NCBI RefSeq assembly: GCF_003234365.2
Contig: NZ_CP126260.1
Coordinates: 372,001-436,000 of the forward strand
DNA: 64,000 nt
DNA from: Curtobacterium sp. MCJR17_020
GTDB lineage: Bacteria > Actinomycetota > Actinomycetes > Actinomycetales > Microbacteriaceae
Direction of reading: 5' to 3'
The position numbers and the translations under genes were made by a program. Position 1 is the first letter of the stretch. The number at the start of each line of letters is the position of its first letter. Shown piece after piece: positions 16,760 through 26,164 of the stretch. The notes below the pieces were generated by a model, which saw nothing but the letters and a program-made list of their open reading frames with translations, did no database searches and was not told the origin of the DNA.

Positions 16760-18025
16760 TCAGCCCGTGAAGGTCGCCGTTCCGGGCACCGGCACGGCGA
16801 CCGGCGCTGTGGCAGCATCGGCCGTCACGGTGAGCGTCGTCGCGGCCGTCTGCCCCGACGACAGGCCGACGAGACCGAGCACGTAGGTGCCGGCCGAGTC
16901 GACGAGGTCGGCGGGCAGGACGATGGTCCCGGAGACGTTTCCGTCAGCGTCGGCGCGGAACTGGACGCCGGGGATCGCGACGGCGTCGGCTGCGTCGCCG
17001 ACTGCAGCGGTGACGACCTCGTTCGGGGCGAAGCCCGAGCCCTGCACGCGGACACCGGTGGTGGTGGCCTCGGTCAGGGTGGCGGAGGTGGTGAGCAGAC
17101 GTGCTGCCGCGGTGGGCTGCGGCGTGAAGTACGTCGTGGTGTCGTCGATGCGCAGGGCCGAGATCGAACCGCTGGCGTCGGCGGCGAGGGCCTGGGCGTC
17201 GGACTCGAGCGGCGAGGCGAGGCTCTTCAGCTCGGCGCCGGGGGCGGTGGTCGCGTCAGGAGCCTCGGTGGTCGGCGGCGTCGGGGCGGTCGTCGGCGTC
17301 TCGGTGGGCGCGGGGGTCTCGGTCGGAGCCGGGGTCTCGGTCGGGGCGGGCGTCTCGGTCGGAGCGGGCGTCTCGGTCGGCTCGTCGGTCGCGGGCGGTG
17401 CGGTGACCTCGGCGGTGATGTCGATGCCGACGTAGACGACGTAGCCGACGACTTCGGCGTCTGCCGCCTTCAGGTCGGTGGCGAGCTTCGAGGTCGACTC
17501 GACCTCGCCGGTGGCGGGGTCGATCCACCGGGTGAGGCCGTCGCTGACACCGTCGGTGTTGCGGGCGTCGGTGGCGAAGACGACGGTCTGGGCGCTGGTG
17601 TCGCCGCCCTCCTGGATCGCGAGGCCGAAGCTCGTCGCCCCGGTCGTCGTGGTGCTGAGGCCGGAGGCGAGCGCCCCGACCTCGCCGCCGGGCACCGGCT
17701 TCGTCAGGCCGCGGACCAGGCCGACGGCCTCGCCGTCGGAGACCGACAGGCCGTCCTCGTCGAGCGTCGCGAAGTCGGTGATCTTCCCGCCGGCGGTCGG
17801 GTCGGACAGCGCCGCCCAGTACCACTTGTCGTTCAGCGGGACGGTGCCCTCGGGTGCCGCCGTGAAGTCGGCGGCCGAGTCGGTCCAGGTCACGATCGCC
17901 GATGCGGCGGTCATCGTCTGGTTCGCGGTGGAGACGGTGGGGACGAGCGCAGCGGTGACGCCGAGCACGGTGGCGCCGACGGCGGCCGCGGTGATGCGGG
18001 AACGAAGCACGGTGTGGAGATCCAT
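16760..18025 (-). CDS. Secreted surface protein with PTETPA repeats, unknown function
   Basis: A 421-aa exported protein. The signal peptide MDLHTVLRSRITAAAVGATV ends near residue 37. An N-terminal domain (about 40-205) with KWYWAALSDPTAGGKITDFA is followed by a Thr/Pro/Glu linker made of a tandem six-residue repeat, then a domain of about 130 residues and an Ig-like C-terminal domain with VQGSGFAPNEVVTAAVGD. There is no sorting signal, so it is probably released or held through its partner. The start ATG 18025 gives a proper signal peptide; the longer frame does not. Followed directly by the L,D-transpeptidase gene. Confidence 0.75.
   Translation of the reverse strand: MDLHTVLRSRITAAAVGATVLGVTAALVPTVSTANQTMTAASAIVTWTDSAADFTAAPEGTVPLNDKWYWAALSDPTAGGKITDFATLDEDGLSVSDGEAVGLVRGLTKPVPGGEVGALASGLSTTTTGATSFGLAIQEGGDTSAQTVVFATDARNTDGVSDGLTRWIDPATGEVESTSKLATDLKAADAEVVGYVVYVGIDITAEVTAPPATDEPTETPAPTETPAPTETPAPTETPAPTETPTTAPTPPTTEAPDATTAPGAELKSLASPLESDAQALAADASGSISALRIDDTTTYFTPQPTAAARLLTTSATLTEATTTGVRVQGSGFAPNEVVTAAVGDAADAVAIPGVQFRADADGNVSGTIVLPADLVDSAGTYVLGLVGLSSGQTAATTLTVTADAATAPVAVPVPGTATFTG
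17300..17381 (-). repeat. Tandem 18-bp repeat encoding ETPAPT units
   Basis: Four to five consecutive 18-bp units of the type GCGGGCGTCTCGGTCGGA (plus-strand reading) encode the ETPAPT repeats of the linker in the surface protein. Units differ by one to three bases, so copy-number variation between strains is plausible. Confidence 0.75.
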
Positions 18026-18159
18026 CCGGTCAGAGGGCAGGGATCGTCCTCTGTGACGCCCCCGTGCTGAGACGATGCTCAGCAGGACGAACCTATCGAC
18101 TTCATGAGGATTCCGCACCCCTTTTGGGCACAGTGTTCACATCGCGCAGGTGAACAGCG

Positions 18160-19545
18160 TCAGACGTCGAGGTGATCGACCAGTTCGTCCGCCAGACCCG
18201 TGTACGTCGCCGGCGTCAGGTTCGTCAGCCGGGCCTTCGCGCCGTCCGAGATGTCCAGGCCGTTCACGAACACGATGAGGTCCTGCTGGGTCACCCGCTT
18301 GCCGCGGGTGAGGTCCTTGAGCATCGCGTAGGGGTCCTCGATGTTCGACTGCCCGGCGGTGACCTCGGCGCGGATGACCGTCTGGATCGCCTCGGCGAGG
18401 ACCTCCCAGTTGTGGTCGAGGTCGTCGGCGAGCTTGGCTTCGTTGACCGAGATCTCGCCCAGGCCGCGGCGCAGGTTGTCGAGCGCGAGCAGCGAGTGCC
18501 CGAACGCGACGCCGATGTTCCGCTGCGTGGTGGAGTCGGTCAGGTCGCGCTGCAGGCGGCTCGTCACGAGGGTCTCGGACAGGGTGGAGAACAGCGCCGA
18601 CGAGATCTCGAGGTTCGCCTCGGCGTTCTCGAACTTGATCGGGTTGATCTTGTGCGGCATCGTCGACGACCCGGTGGCACCGGCGACCGGGATCTGCGTG
18701 AAGTACCCCATCGAGATGTAGGTCCACACGTCGGTCGCCAGGTTGTGCAGGATGCGGTTGGCGTGCCGGATCCGGTCGTACAGCTCGGCCTGCCAGTCGT
18801 GCGACTCGATCTGCGTGGTGAGCGGGTTCCAGGTGAGCCCGAGGCCCTCGACGAACTCGCGCGACAGCGTCGGCCAGTCGGCCTCGGGGTCGGCGGCGAG
18901 GTGGGCTGAGAAGGTGCCGGTCGCGCCGGAGAACTTGCCGAGGTACTCGCCGCCCTCGATCTGGGCCAGGACGCGCTCGAGCCGGTAGACGACGACCGCG
19001 AGCTCCTTGCCGAGCGTCGACGGGGTCGCGGGCTGCCCGTGCGTGTGGGAGAGCATCGGGACGGCGCGCAGCTCGACGGCGAGGGTCCGCAGATTCTCGA
19101 GCACGGCACGGTACGCCGGCAGCCAGACCTGGTCGACGGTGTCGCGCACGGTCAGGGCGTAGGACAGGTTGTTGACGTCCTCGCTGGTAGCGGCGAAGTG
19201 GGTCAGCTCGGCGATCGCGTCCAGCCCGAGCTCGGAGAGCCGGCGGCGGACGAAGTACTCGACGGCCTTGACGTCGTGGCGGGTCGTCGCCTCGATCTCG
19301 GCGAGTTCGGCGATCTGGTCGTGGCCGAAGGTCTCGACGATGCGCCGGAGCGCGGCCTTGTCGTCGACGCTGAGCGGCGAGGTGGTGAACATCGCGTGGT
19401 CGGTCAGGAAGACCAGCCACTCGACCTCGACCACGATGCGCGCGCGGTTGAGCCCGGCCTCGGAGAGGTGCTCGCCCACCGTGTGCACGATCGGGTAGTA
19501 GCGCCCGTCGAGCGGGCTGATCGGCTGCGGGGGAAGGGGGGTCAT
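18160..19545 (-). CDS. purB: Adenylosuccinate lyase
   Basis: A 461-aa enzyme of purine biosynthesis that cleaves SAICAR and adenylosuccinate, releasing fumarate. It begins TPLPPQPISPLDGRYYPIV, the start typical of the E. coli-type PurB. Catalytic SHTHGQPAT includes H169, and the fumarate-lyase signature GSSTMPHKINP lies at about 292-302. Length matches the family (about 456). The start ATG 19545 overlaps the stop of the phosphatase gene by 4 nt (ATGA), so both are in one transcript. Confidence 0.96.
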   Translation of the reverse strand: MTPLPPQPISPLDGRYYPIVHTVGEHLSEAGLNRARIVVEVEWLVFLTDHAMFTTSPLSVDDKAALRRIVETFGHDQIAELAEIEATTRHDVKAVEYFVRRRLSELGLDAIAELTHFAATSEDVNNLSYALTVRDTVDQVWLPAYRAVLENLRTLAVELRAVPMLSHTHGQPATPSTLGKELAVVVYRLERVLAQIEGGEYLGKFSGATGTFSAHLAADPEADWPTLSREFVEGLGLTWNPLTTQIESHDWQAELYDRIRHANRILHNLATDVWTYISMGYFTQIPVAGATGSSTMPHKINPIKFENAEANLEISSALFSTLSETLVTSRLQRDLTDSTTQRNIGVAFGHSLLALDNLRRGLGEISVNEAKLADDLDHNWEVLAEAIQTVIRAEVTAGQSNIEDPYAMLKDLTRGKRVTQQDLIVFVNGLDISDGAKARLTNLTPATYTGLADELVDHLDV

Positions 19546-20054
19546 GGGGCTCCCTGACGGACGGCCGGCTCGAGCTGGTGGAAGAGCGCCCGGCAGGCCC
19601 GTTCGACGGTCGAGAGCACTCGGTCGAACTCGTGCCGGTCCGCGTAGTACGGGTCCGGCACGTCGGTCTGCTGGGGCCAGGCGTCGTCGTACCGCAGCAG
19701 GAGCGTCACCTTGGCGGAGTCGTCCATGGTCGGTGCCCACGATCGCAGGACGCGTTCGTGGGAGCGGTCGAGTGCGACCACCAGATCGAGGTCCGGGAAC
19801 CGGTCCGGGTCGAACTGACGGGCGCGATGCCTGCTGCCATCGTATCCGCGTGCCGCGAGGGCTGCGATCGTGCGCTCGTCGGCCGGTTCGCCGACGTGCC
19901 AGTCACCGGTGCCGGCTGACTCGACGTGGAAGCGGTCGGCGAGCCCGGCGTCCGCGGCGATCTGCGCGAAGACCACGCCGGCCATCGGGGACCGGCAGAT
20001 GTTGCCACTGCAGACGAACGAGACGCGGAACGGGGCGTCGACGTCCGGGGCCAT
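19542..20054 (-). CDS. Low-molecular-weight protein tyrosine phosphatase
   Basis: A 170-aa phosphatase with the P-loop CSGNICRS (C15, R21) and the general acid Asp in VPDPYY (D134), which are the defining residues of the LMW-PTP family. It removes phosphate from tyrosine or arginine residues, often on regulators of polysaccharide or stress. The start ATG 20054 lies 6 nt after CATGAT and the protein then starts just before the first strand. It overlaps purB by 4 nt; this coupling is common in actinobacteria but has no known functional reason. Confidence 0.93.
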   Translation of the reverse strand: MAPDVDAPFRVSFVCSGNICRSPMAGVVFAQIAADAGLADRFHVESAGTGDWHVGEPADERTIAALAARGYDGSRHRARQFDPDRFPDLDLVVALDRSHERVLRSWAPTMDDSAKVTLLLRYDDAWPQQTDVPDPYYADRHEFDRVLSTVERACRALFHQLEPAVRQGAP

Positions 20055-20101
20055 GGTCACATCATGACGCAGGGAGGGTTCCTCCGCGAGATCCGTCCGC
20101 G

Positions 20102-20500
20102 TCACGCCCGCTGGCGGTTCAGCACCGGACGGACGAACAGCCCGATCAGCCAGGCGAAGACGGCGAGCACGAAGGCGCCGACGATGCCCCAGCCGAACGA
20201 CTCGACCTCGAGCCCGAAGCCGAACGCGTCCGAGATGCCCGCGACGATGAGCAACAGGATCGCGTTCACGATGAAGGAGATCAGCCCGAGGGTCAGGATG
20301 TAGATCGGGAACGCCACGATCCGGATCAGCGTGCCGATCACGGCGTTGACGAGCCCGAACACGAAGGCCACGAGCAGGTAGGTGAGCACGGTCGCCGTGG
20401 TCCCGCCGTCGCCGAACGCGGTGACGGAGACGCCGCTGACGATGAGCGTGGTGAGCCAGAGGGCCACGGCGTTGACGACGAGGCGGACGAGGAATCGCAT
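20102..20500 (-). CDS. Phage-holin-family-4-like small membrane protein
   Basis: A 132-aa protein with four hydrophobic helices, e.g. AVALWLTTLIVSGVSVTAF and YILTLGLISFIVNAILLLIV. The pattern of helices and the NAVIGTLIRIVAFPIYILT motif fit the PF04020 (phage holin 4, superfamily 2) family of chromosomal membrane proteins, whose role is unknown; there are no phage genes nearby. The start ATG 20500 lies 6 nt after CATCAT. Confidence 0.82.
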   Translation of the reverse strand: MRFLVRLVVNAVALWLTTLIVSGVSVTAFGDGGTTATVLTYLLVAFVFGLVNAVIGTLIRIVAFPIYILTLGLISFIVNAILLLIVAGISDAFGFGLEVESFGWGIVGAFVLAVFAWLIGLFVRPVLNRQRA

Positions 20501-20571
20501 GCACCCATGATGCCCTCCGACACCCGCGCAGTCACCAACACCGCCCGCACGGCCGCGGGTAGCCTGTGCAG

Positions 20572-21651
20572 GTGAGCGAGCAGCGAGTCCACATACGGCC
20601 GGAGATTGCCGTCCTCCCCGCCTACAAGCAGGGACGCCAGGCCGCCGACGACGCCTTCAAGCTGTCGAGCAACGAGAACCCGTTCCCCCCGCTCCCCGGG
20701 GTGGTCCAAGCCGTGCAGGCGCAGACCGCGTTCAACCGCTACCCGGACGCCACCGCCCTGGCCGTCCGCGCCGCGCTCGCGAACCGCTTCGGGCTGACCG
20801 CCGACGAGGTGCACGTCGCCCCCGGCAGCGTCGCGATCCTGCACGAGCTCGCCCGCGCGACCTCCGGCCCGGGCGACGAGATCGTCTACGCCTGGCGGTC
20901 GTTCGAGGCCTACCCCGGCGTCGTCACCGTCGCGGGTGCCACGAGCGTGCAGGTGCCGAACCGGCCGGACGGCGGCCACGACCTCGACGCGATGGCCGCC
21001 GCCGTCACCGACCGCACCCGCATGGTGATCGTGTGCACGCCGAACAACCCGACCGGCCCGATCGTGACCGAGTCCGAGTTCGCGTCCTTCATGGCCGCGG
21101 TGCCGCAGTCCGTCCTGGTCGTGCTCGACGAGGCATACGCCGAGTTCGCCACCGACGAGGCCGCCGTGCACGGGCACCCGCTGCTGGCCCGCTACCCGAA
21201 CCTGGTCGTCCTCCGGACGTTCTCGAAGGCGTACGGTCTCGCCGGGCTGCGCGTCGGCTACGCCCTCGGCCCGGTGTACGTGCTCGAGGCGGTCCGCGCG
21301 TGCGCGATCCCCCTCTCCGTCACGGCCCAGGGGCAGGCGGCCGCGCTGGCCAGCCTGGAACGCGAGGGCGAACTGCTCGAGCGGGTCTCCGAGATCGCCG
21401 CGCTCCGCGACCGCATCGTCACCGAGCTCCGCGAGCAGGGGTGGGCCGTGCCGGACGCCCAGGGCAACTTCGTCTGGCTGCCGACGGGGGACCGGACGGT
21501 CGCCGCGGCCGCCGCCTTCGAGGAGGCCGGCATCATCGTGCGGGCCTTCCCACCGGAGGGCATCCGCATCTCGATCGGCGAGCACGAGGCTGTGGAAACG
21601 CTCCTCGAAACGGCCCGCTCGCTTGTGGCGGACCTCCAGGTGGCCGACTGA
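20572..21651 (+). CDS. hisC: Histidinol-phosphate (or aromatic amino acid) aminotransferase
   Basis: A 359-aa PLP-dependent class I/II aminotransferase that converts histidinol phosphate to imidazole-acetol phosphate or acts on aromatic amino acids. Seen: KLSSNENPFPP near the N-terminus, CTPNNPTGP, LDEAYAEF, and the PLP lysine in TFSKAYGLAGLRVGYA. The start GTG 20572 is preferred over GTG 20566 because TAGCCT (20560-20565) is exactly 6 nt upstream. It stands outside a his operon, so the related aromatic aminotransferase (pat) is an equal possibility. Confidence 0.87.
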   Translation: MSEQRVHIRPEIAVLPAYKQGRQAADDAFKLSSNENPFPPLPGVVQAVQAQTAFNRYPDATALAVRAALANRFGLTADEVHVAPGSVAILHELARATSGPGDEIVYAWRSFEAYPGVVTVAGATSVQVPNRPDGGHDLDAMAAAVTDRTRMVIVCTPNNPTGPIVTESEFASFMAAVPQSVLVVLDEAYAEFATDEAAVHGHPLLARYPNLVVLRTFSKAYGLAGLRVGYALGPVYVLEAVRACAIPLSVTAQGQAAALASLEREGELLERVSEIAALRDRIVTELREQGWAVPDAQGNFVWLPTGDRTVAAAAAFEEAGIIVRAFPPEGIRISIGEHEAVETLLETARSLVADLQVAD

Positions 21652-21674
21652 TGCCTGCCGCTACGCTGGCCCGC

Positions 21675-22811
21675 ATGTCATTCCGCGCCGCGGCTCCCGC
21701 GACGACCACCGTCCGGCTCCTCGACCCCGAGGGTCGGTTCGTGGAGTCCGACGAGAACGCCGAGTTCGCCGCCGCCGCGCGGGCGATCCCCGACGAGACC
21801 CTGCTGGCGATGCACCGCCGCATGGTGCTCACCCGACGGTTCGACCACGCCGGTCACAACCTGCAGCGGACCGGCCAGCTCGGCCTCTGGGTGCCGAGCC
21901 ACGGGCAGGAAGCCGCGCAGACCGGCTCCGCGTTCGCCCTGCGCGCCCAGGACCACGTCTTCCCCTCGTACCGCGAGCACGCCGTCACGATGCAGCGCGG
22001 TGTCGAGCCGATGGAGATCATCGCGATGTACCGCGGGCAGACCCACGGTGGATGGGACCCGGACCAGCGCGGCAACACGCACATCTCCACCCTGGTGATC
22101 GGCTCGCAGACCCTGCACGCCACGGGCTACGCGCTCGGCCAGAAGCTCGACGGTGATGTCGGCACGGGCGACCCCGACCGTGACGCGTGCTCCATCGTCT
22201 ACTTCGGCGACGGCGCGACGAGCCAGGGCGACGTGAACGAGGCGTACGTGTTCTCGGCGTCCACCAAGGCCCCCGTCGTCTTCTTCCTGCAGAACAACCA
22301 CTGGGCGATCTCGGTGCCGGTGTCGGTGCAGTCGCCGACGCCGCTCGTCGACCGTCCGCGCGGCTTCGGGATCCCGAGCGTGCTGATCGACGGCAACGAC
22401 ATCCTCGCCTCGTACACGGCCTCCGTCGTCGCCACCGACCACGCCCGCAGCGGTCAGGGTCCCGCGTTCATCGAAGCCGACACGTACCGCATCGGCGCGC
22501 ACACCAGCTCGGACGACCCGAGCCGGTACCGCGCGGACGGCGAGCTCGAGGACTGGGTCCGCCGCGACCCGATCGTCCGCTCCGAGGCGTACCTGCGCTC
22601 GAAGGGCGCGACCGACGAGCAGTTCGCCGCGTTCGACGAAGAGGGCGAGGACATCGCCGCCGACGTCCGCCGCCGCACCGTGGCGCTGACCCCGCCGTCC
22701 GTCGACGTCATGTTCGACAACGTCTACCGCGAGCCGCACCCGCTGGTCGCCGAGCAGAAGGCCTGGCTCGAACAGTACGAGGCCGGCTTCGAAGGGGGCG
22801 CCCACGCATGA
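21675..22811 (+). CDS. pdhA: 2-oxoacid dehydrogenase E1 component alpha subunit (pyruvate or branched-chain)
   Basis: A 378-aa thiamine diphosphate-dependent decarboxylase subunit. The ThDP motif GDGATSQGDVNEA, followed after about 25 residues by QNN, is present, and VPSHGQEAAQTGSAFAL matches E1alpha. Together with the beta subunit it decarboxylates pyruvate or branched-chain 2-oxoacids and passes the acyl group to the E2 lipoyl arm. The start ATG 21675 is 7 nt after TACGCT. It overlaps the beta gene by ATGA. Actinobacteria often use AceE for pyruvate, so a branched-chain role is quite possible. Confidence 0.9.
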   Translation: MSFRAAAPATTTVRLLDPEGRFVESDENAEFAAAARAIPDETLLAMHRRMVLTRRFDHAGHNLQRTGQLGLWVPSHGQEAAQTGSAFALRAQDHVFPSYREHAVTMQRGVEPMEIIAMYRGQTHGGWDPDQRGNTHISTLVIGSQTLHATGYALGQKLDGDVGTGDPDRDACSIVYFGDGATSQGDVNEAYVFSASTKAPVVFFLQNNHWAISVPVSVQSPTPLVDRPRGFGIPSVLIDGNDILASYTASVVATDHARSGQGPAFIEADTYRIGAHTSSDDPSRYRADGELEDWVRRDPIVRSEAYLRSKGATDEQFAAFDEEGEDIAADVRRRTVALTPPSVDVMFDNVYREPHPLVAEQKAWLEQYEAGFEGGAHA

Positions 22812-23857
22812 GCACCACCGAGCAGCTCTTCGACTACACGCTGCGGTCCCACCCGGGCGCCGGCGAGGTCCCGAGCGACCCCACGCCGACCCTGCCGATG
22901 GCGAAGGCCCTCAACGCCGGGCTCGCCGCGGCCATGCAGGCGGACGACAAGGTCCTGCTGATGGGCGAGGACATCGGCCAGCTCGGCGGTGTCTTCCGCA
23001 TCACCGAGGGCCTGCAGGACCGCTTCGGCCCGGAGCGCGTGCGGGACACCCCGCTCGCCGAGGCCGGCATCATCGGCACCGCGATCGGCCTTGCTCTGCG
23101 CGGCTACCGCCCGGTCGTCGAGATCCAGTTCGACGGCTTCGTGTGGCCCGGCTTCGACCAGATCACCTCGCAGCTCGCGAAGATGGCGAACCGGCTGCCG
23201 GCGCACATGTCGCTGCCCGTCGTCATCCGCATCCCCTACGGCGGCCACATCGGCGCCGTGGAGCACCACCAGGAGTCGCCCGAGGCGTACTTCGCGCACA
23301 CCCCCGGTCTGCGCGTTGTCAGCCCGAGCACCCCGAACGACGCCTACTGGATGATCCAGGAGGCCATCGCCTCGAAGGACCCGGTCGTCTTCCTCGAGCC
23401 GAAGTCGCGCTACTGGCCCAAGGGCCAGGTCGACCTCGTCGACGGGCACGTCCCGATGCACACCACGCGTGTGGCACGCACCGGCACCGAGGTCACCCTC
23501 GTCGGCCACGGTGCGATGGTCGCGACCCTCATGCAGGCCGCCGAGCTCGCCGAGTCCGAGGGCACGAGCTGCGAGGTCATCGACCTCCGCTCGATCTCGC
23601 CCATCGACTGGGACCCGATCCTCACCTCGGTCCGCAAGACCGGTCGCCTCGTCATCGCGCAGGAAGCCTCGGGCTTCGTCAGCGTCGGCAGCGAGATCGC
23701 CGCCACCGTCGCCGAGAAGGCGTTCTACACGATGCAGGCGCCGCCGCTGCGGGTGTCCGGGTTCGACATCCCGTTCCCGGTCTCGAAGCTGGAGCACCTG
23801 CACCTGCCGGACGCCGACCGCGTCCTCGAGGCCGTCGACCGCGCCCTCGCGTACTGA
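22808..23857 (+). CDS. 2-oxoacid dehydrogenase E1 component beta subunit
   Basis: A 349-aa transketolase-like subunit. Seen: VLLMGEDIGQLGGVFRITEG, the family segment RVRDTPLAEAGIIGTAIG, and VIDLRSISPIDWDPILTSV in the C-terminal domain. It pairs with the alpha subunit encoded just upstream, with a 4-nt overlap, giving the alpha2-beta2 E1. A short N-terminal extension (about 1-28) precedes the conserved fold. The E2 gene follows after 46 bp. Confidence 0.93.
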   Translation: MSTTEQLFDYTLRSHPGAGEVPSDPTPTLPMAKALNAGLAAAMQADDKVLLMGEDIGQLGGVFRITEGLQDRFGPERVRDTPLAEAGIIGTAIGLALRGYRPVVEIQFDGFVWPGFDQITSQLAKMANRLPAHMSLPVVIRIPYGGHIGAVEHHQESPEAYFAHTPGLRVVSPSTPNDAYWMIQEAIASKDPVVFLEPKSRYWPKGQVDLVDGHVPMHTTRVARTGTEVTLVGHGAMVATLMQAAELAESEGTSCEVIDLRSISPIDWDPILTSVRKTGRLVIAQEASGFVSVGSEIAATVAEKAFYTMQAPPLRVSGFDIPFPVSKLEHLHLPDADRVLEAVDRALAY

Positions 23858-23903
23858 TCCAGCTCGACTGACCCAACTCGTCCGAACGCCGAAGGAGCCG
23901 TAA

Positions 23904-25505
23904 GTGGCCGTCGCCGAATTCCCCCTGCCCGACGTGGGCGAAGGCCTCACCGAGGCCGAGATCGTGCAGTGGCGCGTCGCGATCGGGGACGAGATCACCG
24001 TCGACCAGGTCCTGGTCGAGATCGAGACCGCGAAGTCGCTCGTCGAACTGCCGTCGCCGTTCGCCGGCACCGTCACCGGGCTGCTCGTCTCCGAGGGCGA
24101 CACGGTCGAGGTCGGCAAGCCGATCATCCGTGTCGAGTCCGATGCGTCGGTCGCGTCCGGCGCGCCGGTCACGGCTCCGGCCGCCCAGTCGGGAGGCCCG
24201 GCACCGGTCGCGGACAGCGTCCCGACCTCGCCCGCGGTCGCCCCTACCCCGCCTGTTGCGCCCGCCCCGGCAGCTCCGGTCGCGCAGACCCAGCCCGCCC
24301 CCGCGGCGGCCCCGGCACCTGCTGCTGCACCTGCTCCCGTGGTCGCTGCCGCGCCCACAGCTGCACCGGCAGTATCGGTGCAGCCCGTCGCCGACAGCGC
24401 CTCCGTCGTCGGGACGGACGAGTCCTCCGGCGCCGTCCTCGTCGGCTACGGCTCGGCGACGTCGTCGCCGTCGCGTCGCAAGCCGGGCGCCCGCCGGGCC
24501 GCAGCCCTGGCTGCCGAGGCGAGCCGTGCCTCCAGTGTGGACGCCGCGGCAGCGGCCGAAGCGGCCAGCGATCCCGGCGAGGACACCACCGCCGAGGCGA
24601 TCGCCGGTCTGGCTTCTGCGCCCGCGCGCAAGCAGACCGTCGCGACCAACGTGCTCGCGAAGCCGCCGATCCGGAAGCTCGCGAAGGACCTCGGTGTCGA
24701 ACTGACCGAGATCGTCGCGACCGGGTTCGCCGGCGAGGTCACCCGCGACGACGTCATCCGGCACGCGAAGCAGGCCAGCGTCTTCCGCAACATCGAGACG
24801 CCCGAGTGGGGAGAGGTCCGCAGCGAGACGATCCCGGTCAAGGGCGTCCGCAAGGCCATCGCGACCGCGATGACCACCTCGGCGTTCACCGCACCGCACG
24901 TGTCGCTGTTCGTCGACGTCGACGCGACCCACACGATGGAGTTCGTCAAGCGGCTCAAGGCCTCGCCGACGTTCGCCGGCGTCAAGGTCTCGCCGCTGCT
25001 CATCGTCGCGAAGGCCGTCATCTGGGCCGTCCGCCGCAACCGTTCGGTGAACTCGACCTGGACCGACCGCGAGATCATCGTCCACCACTTCGTGAACCTC
25101 GGCATCGCCGCGGCGACCCCGCGCGGGCTCATCGTGCCGAACATCAAGGACGCGCAGGACATGTCGCTGCTCGAGTTGGCGCAGGCGCTCGAGGAACTGA
25201 CCCTGACCGCACGCGACGGCAAGACGACGCCGAAGCAGATGGCGAACGGCACCGTCTCGATCACGAACATCGGTGTGTTCGGCATGGACACCGGAACCCC
25301 CATCCTCAACCCGGGCGAGGTCGCGATCGTCGCCATGGGCACGATCAAGCCGAAGCCGTGGGTCGTCGACGGCGAGGTCCGGTCGCGCATGGTGACGACC
25401 ATCGGCGCCTCGTTCGACCACCGCGTCGTCGACGGTGACGTGGCGTCGCGCTTCGTGCACGACGTGGCATCGGTGCTCGAGGAGCCCGCGCTCCTGCTCG
25501 ACTGA
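23904..25505 (+). CDS. Dihydrolipoamide acyltransferase E2 component
   Basis: A 533-aa E2. Order of domains: lipoyl domain (1-75) with lipoylated lysine K44 in EIETAKSLVELP; a long Ala/Pro linker (about 80-175); peripheral subunit-binding domain (about 250-290, KPPIRKLAKDLGVELTEIVA); catalytic domain (about 300-533) with FDHRVVDGDVASRF. It accepts the acyl group from E1 and passes it to CoA. GTG 23904 is supported by GAAGGAG 6-12 nt upstream. No E3 gene lies in the operon, so a shared dihydrolipoamide dehydrogenase elsewhere is expected. Confidence 0.93.
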   Translation: MAVAEFPLPDVGEGLTEAEIVQWRVAIGDEITVDQVLVEIETAKSLVELPSPFAGTVTGLLVSEGDTVEVGKPIIRVESDASVASGAPVTAPAAQSGGPAPVADSVPTSPAVAPTPPVAPAPAAPVAQTQPAPAAAPAPAAAPAPVVAAAPTAAPAVSVQPVADSASVVGTDESSGAVLVGYGSATSSPSRRKPGARRAAALAAEASRASSVDAAAAAEAASDPGEDTTAEAIAGLASAPARKQTVATNVLAKPPIRKLAKDLGVELTEIVATGFAGEVTRDDVIRHAKQASVFRNIETPEWGEVRSETIPVKGVRKAIATAMTTSAFTAPHVSLFVDVDATHTMEFVKRLKASPTFAGVKVSPLLIVAKAVIWAVRRNRSVNSTWTDREIIVHHFVNLGIAAATPRGLIVPNIKDAQDMSLLELAQALEELTLTARDGKTTPKQMANGTVSITNIGVFGMDTGTPILNPGEVAIVAMGTIKPKPWVVDGEVRSRMVTTIGASFDHRVVDGDVASRFVHDVASVLEEPALLLD

Positions 25506-25576
25506 GTGCGTGCGGCCTTCCGCAATCGTCGCGTGGTGTTCACACGGATGTCGGTAGTGCGGGGGATGATCGAGGC

Positions 25577-26158
25577 ATGGTCCACCAGCTCCTGACCCCC
25601 TCGCAGGAGATCCGAACGGATCGCCTCCTGCTCACCCCGCTCACGCCGGCCGACATCGACGACGTGCACGCAGTGTTCGCTGATGCCCGCACCTGGCAGC
25701 ACCTGCCGAGCGGACGGCACGTCGCCCGGAGCTCGAGCGTGGACATGGTGCAGCGGAAGATCGGTGGTCGGGCTCGACACGGACTCGGCTCGTGGGCCGT
25801 CCGCACGGCTGCTGATCACGCGTTCGTCGGGGTCGGCGGGGTCGACATGACCGCTGGTGGGGTCTGGAACCTCGGGTACCGGTTGGCTCCCGCGGCCTGG
25901 GGGCAGGGCTTCGCCTCCGAGATCGCCCTCGCTGCCGTGCGTGCCGCCGCCGACACCGCGCCGGACGTCCCCGTCACGGGTCGCGTGCTCACGAACAACC
26001 CCGCGTCCGCCGCGGTGCTCCGTCGTGCCGGACTGTCGCTCGTGTGGCAGGGGGCCCCCGGGGTGCAGACGTCCTCCGCCGCGGGGGTCGAGGGGCAGGT
26101 CTGGACCGACCGGCTGCTCTCCGACGAACAGTTCGCCTGGCTCGTCCGCAACGCCTGA
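25577..26158 (+). CDS. GNAT family N-acetyltransferase (RimJ/RimL type)
   Basis: A 193-aa acetyltransferase. It begins with the RimJ-type TDRLLLTPLTPADIDDV and has the acetyl-CoA-binding region NLGYRLAPAAWGQGFASEIA, followed by VLTNNPASAAVLRRAGLS, the usual Asn and GL motif. Substrate is unknown (ribosomal protein N-terminus or small molecule). ATG 25577 lies 6 nt after GATGAT (25565-25570). It converges with the bacteriocin ABC ATPase gene, leaving only 6 bp between stops. Confidence 0.88.
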   Translation: MVHQLLTPSQEIRTDRLLLTPLTPADIDDVHAVFADARTWQHLPSGRHVARSSSVDMVQRKIGGRARHGLGSWAVRTAADHAFVGVGGVDMTAGGVWNLGYRLAPAAWGQGFASEIALAAVRAAADTAPDVPVTGRVLTNNPASAAVLRRAGLSLVWQGAPGVQTSSAAGVEGQVWTDRLLSDEQFAWLVRNA

Positions 26159-26164
26159 ACGCGG

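Noticed and set aside
20102..20500. Prophage remnant suggested by the holin-like protein
   Set aside because: The PF04020-type protein is a common chromosomal membrane protein; no phage structural, integrase or lysis genes are nearby.
24190..24206. CGGGAGGCCCGGCACCG in the E2 linker as another hairpin half copy
   Set aside because: Only partial match in an Ala/Pro/Gly-coding stretch where such sequence can arise by chance; kept out of the main list.
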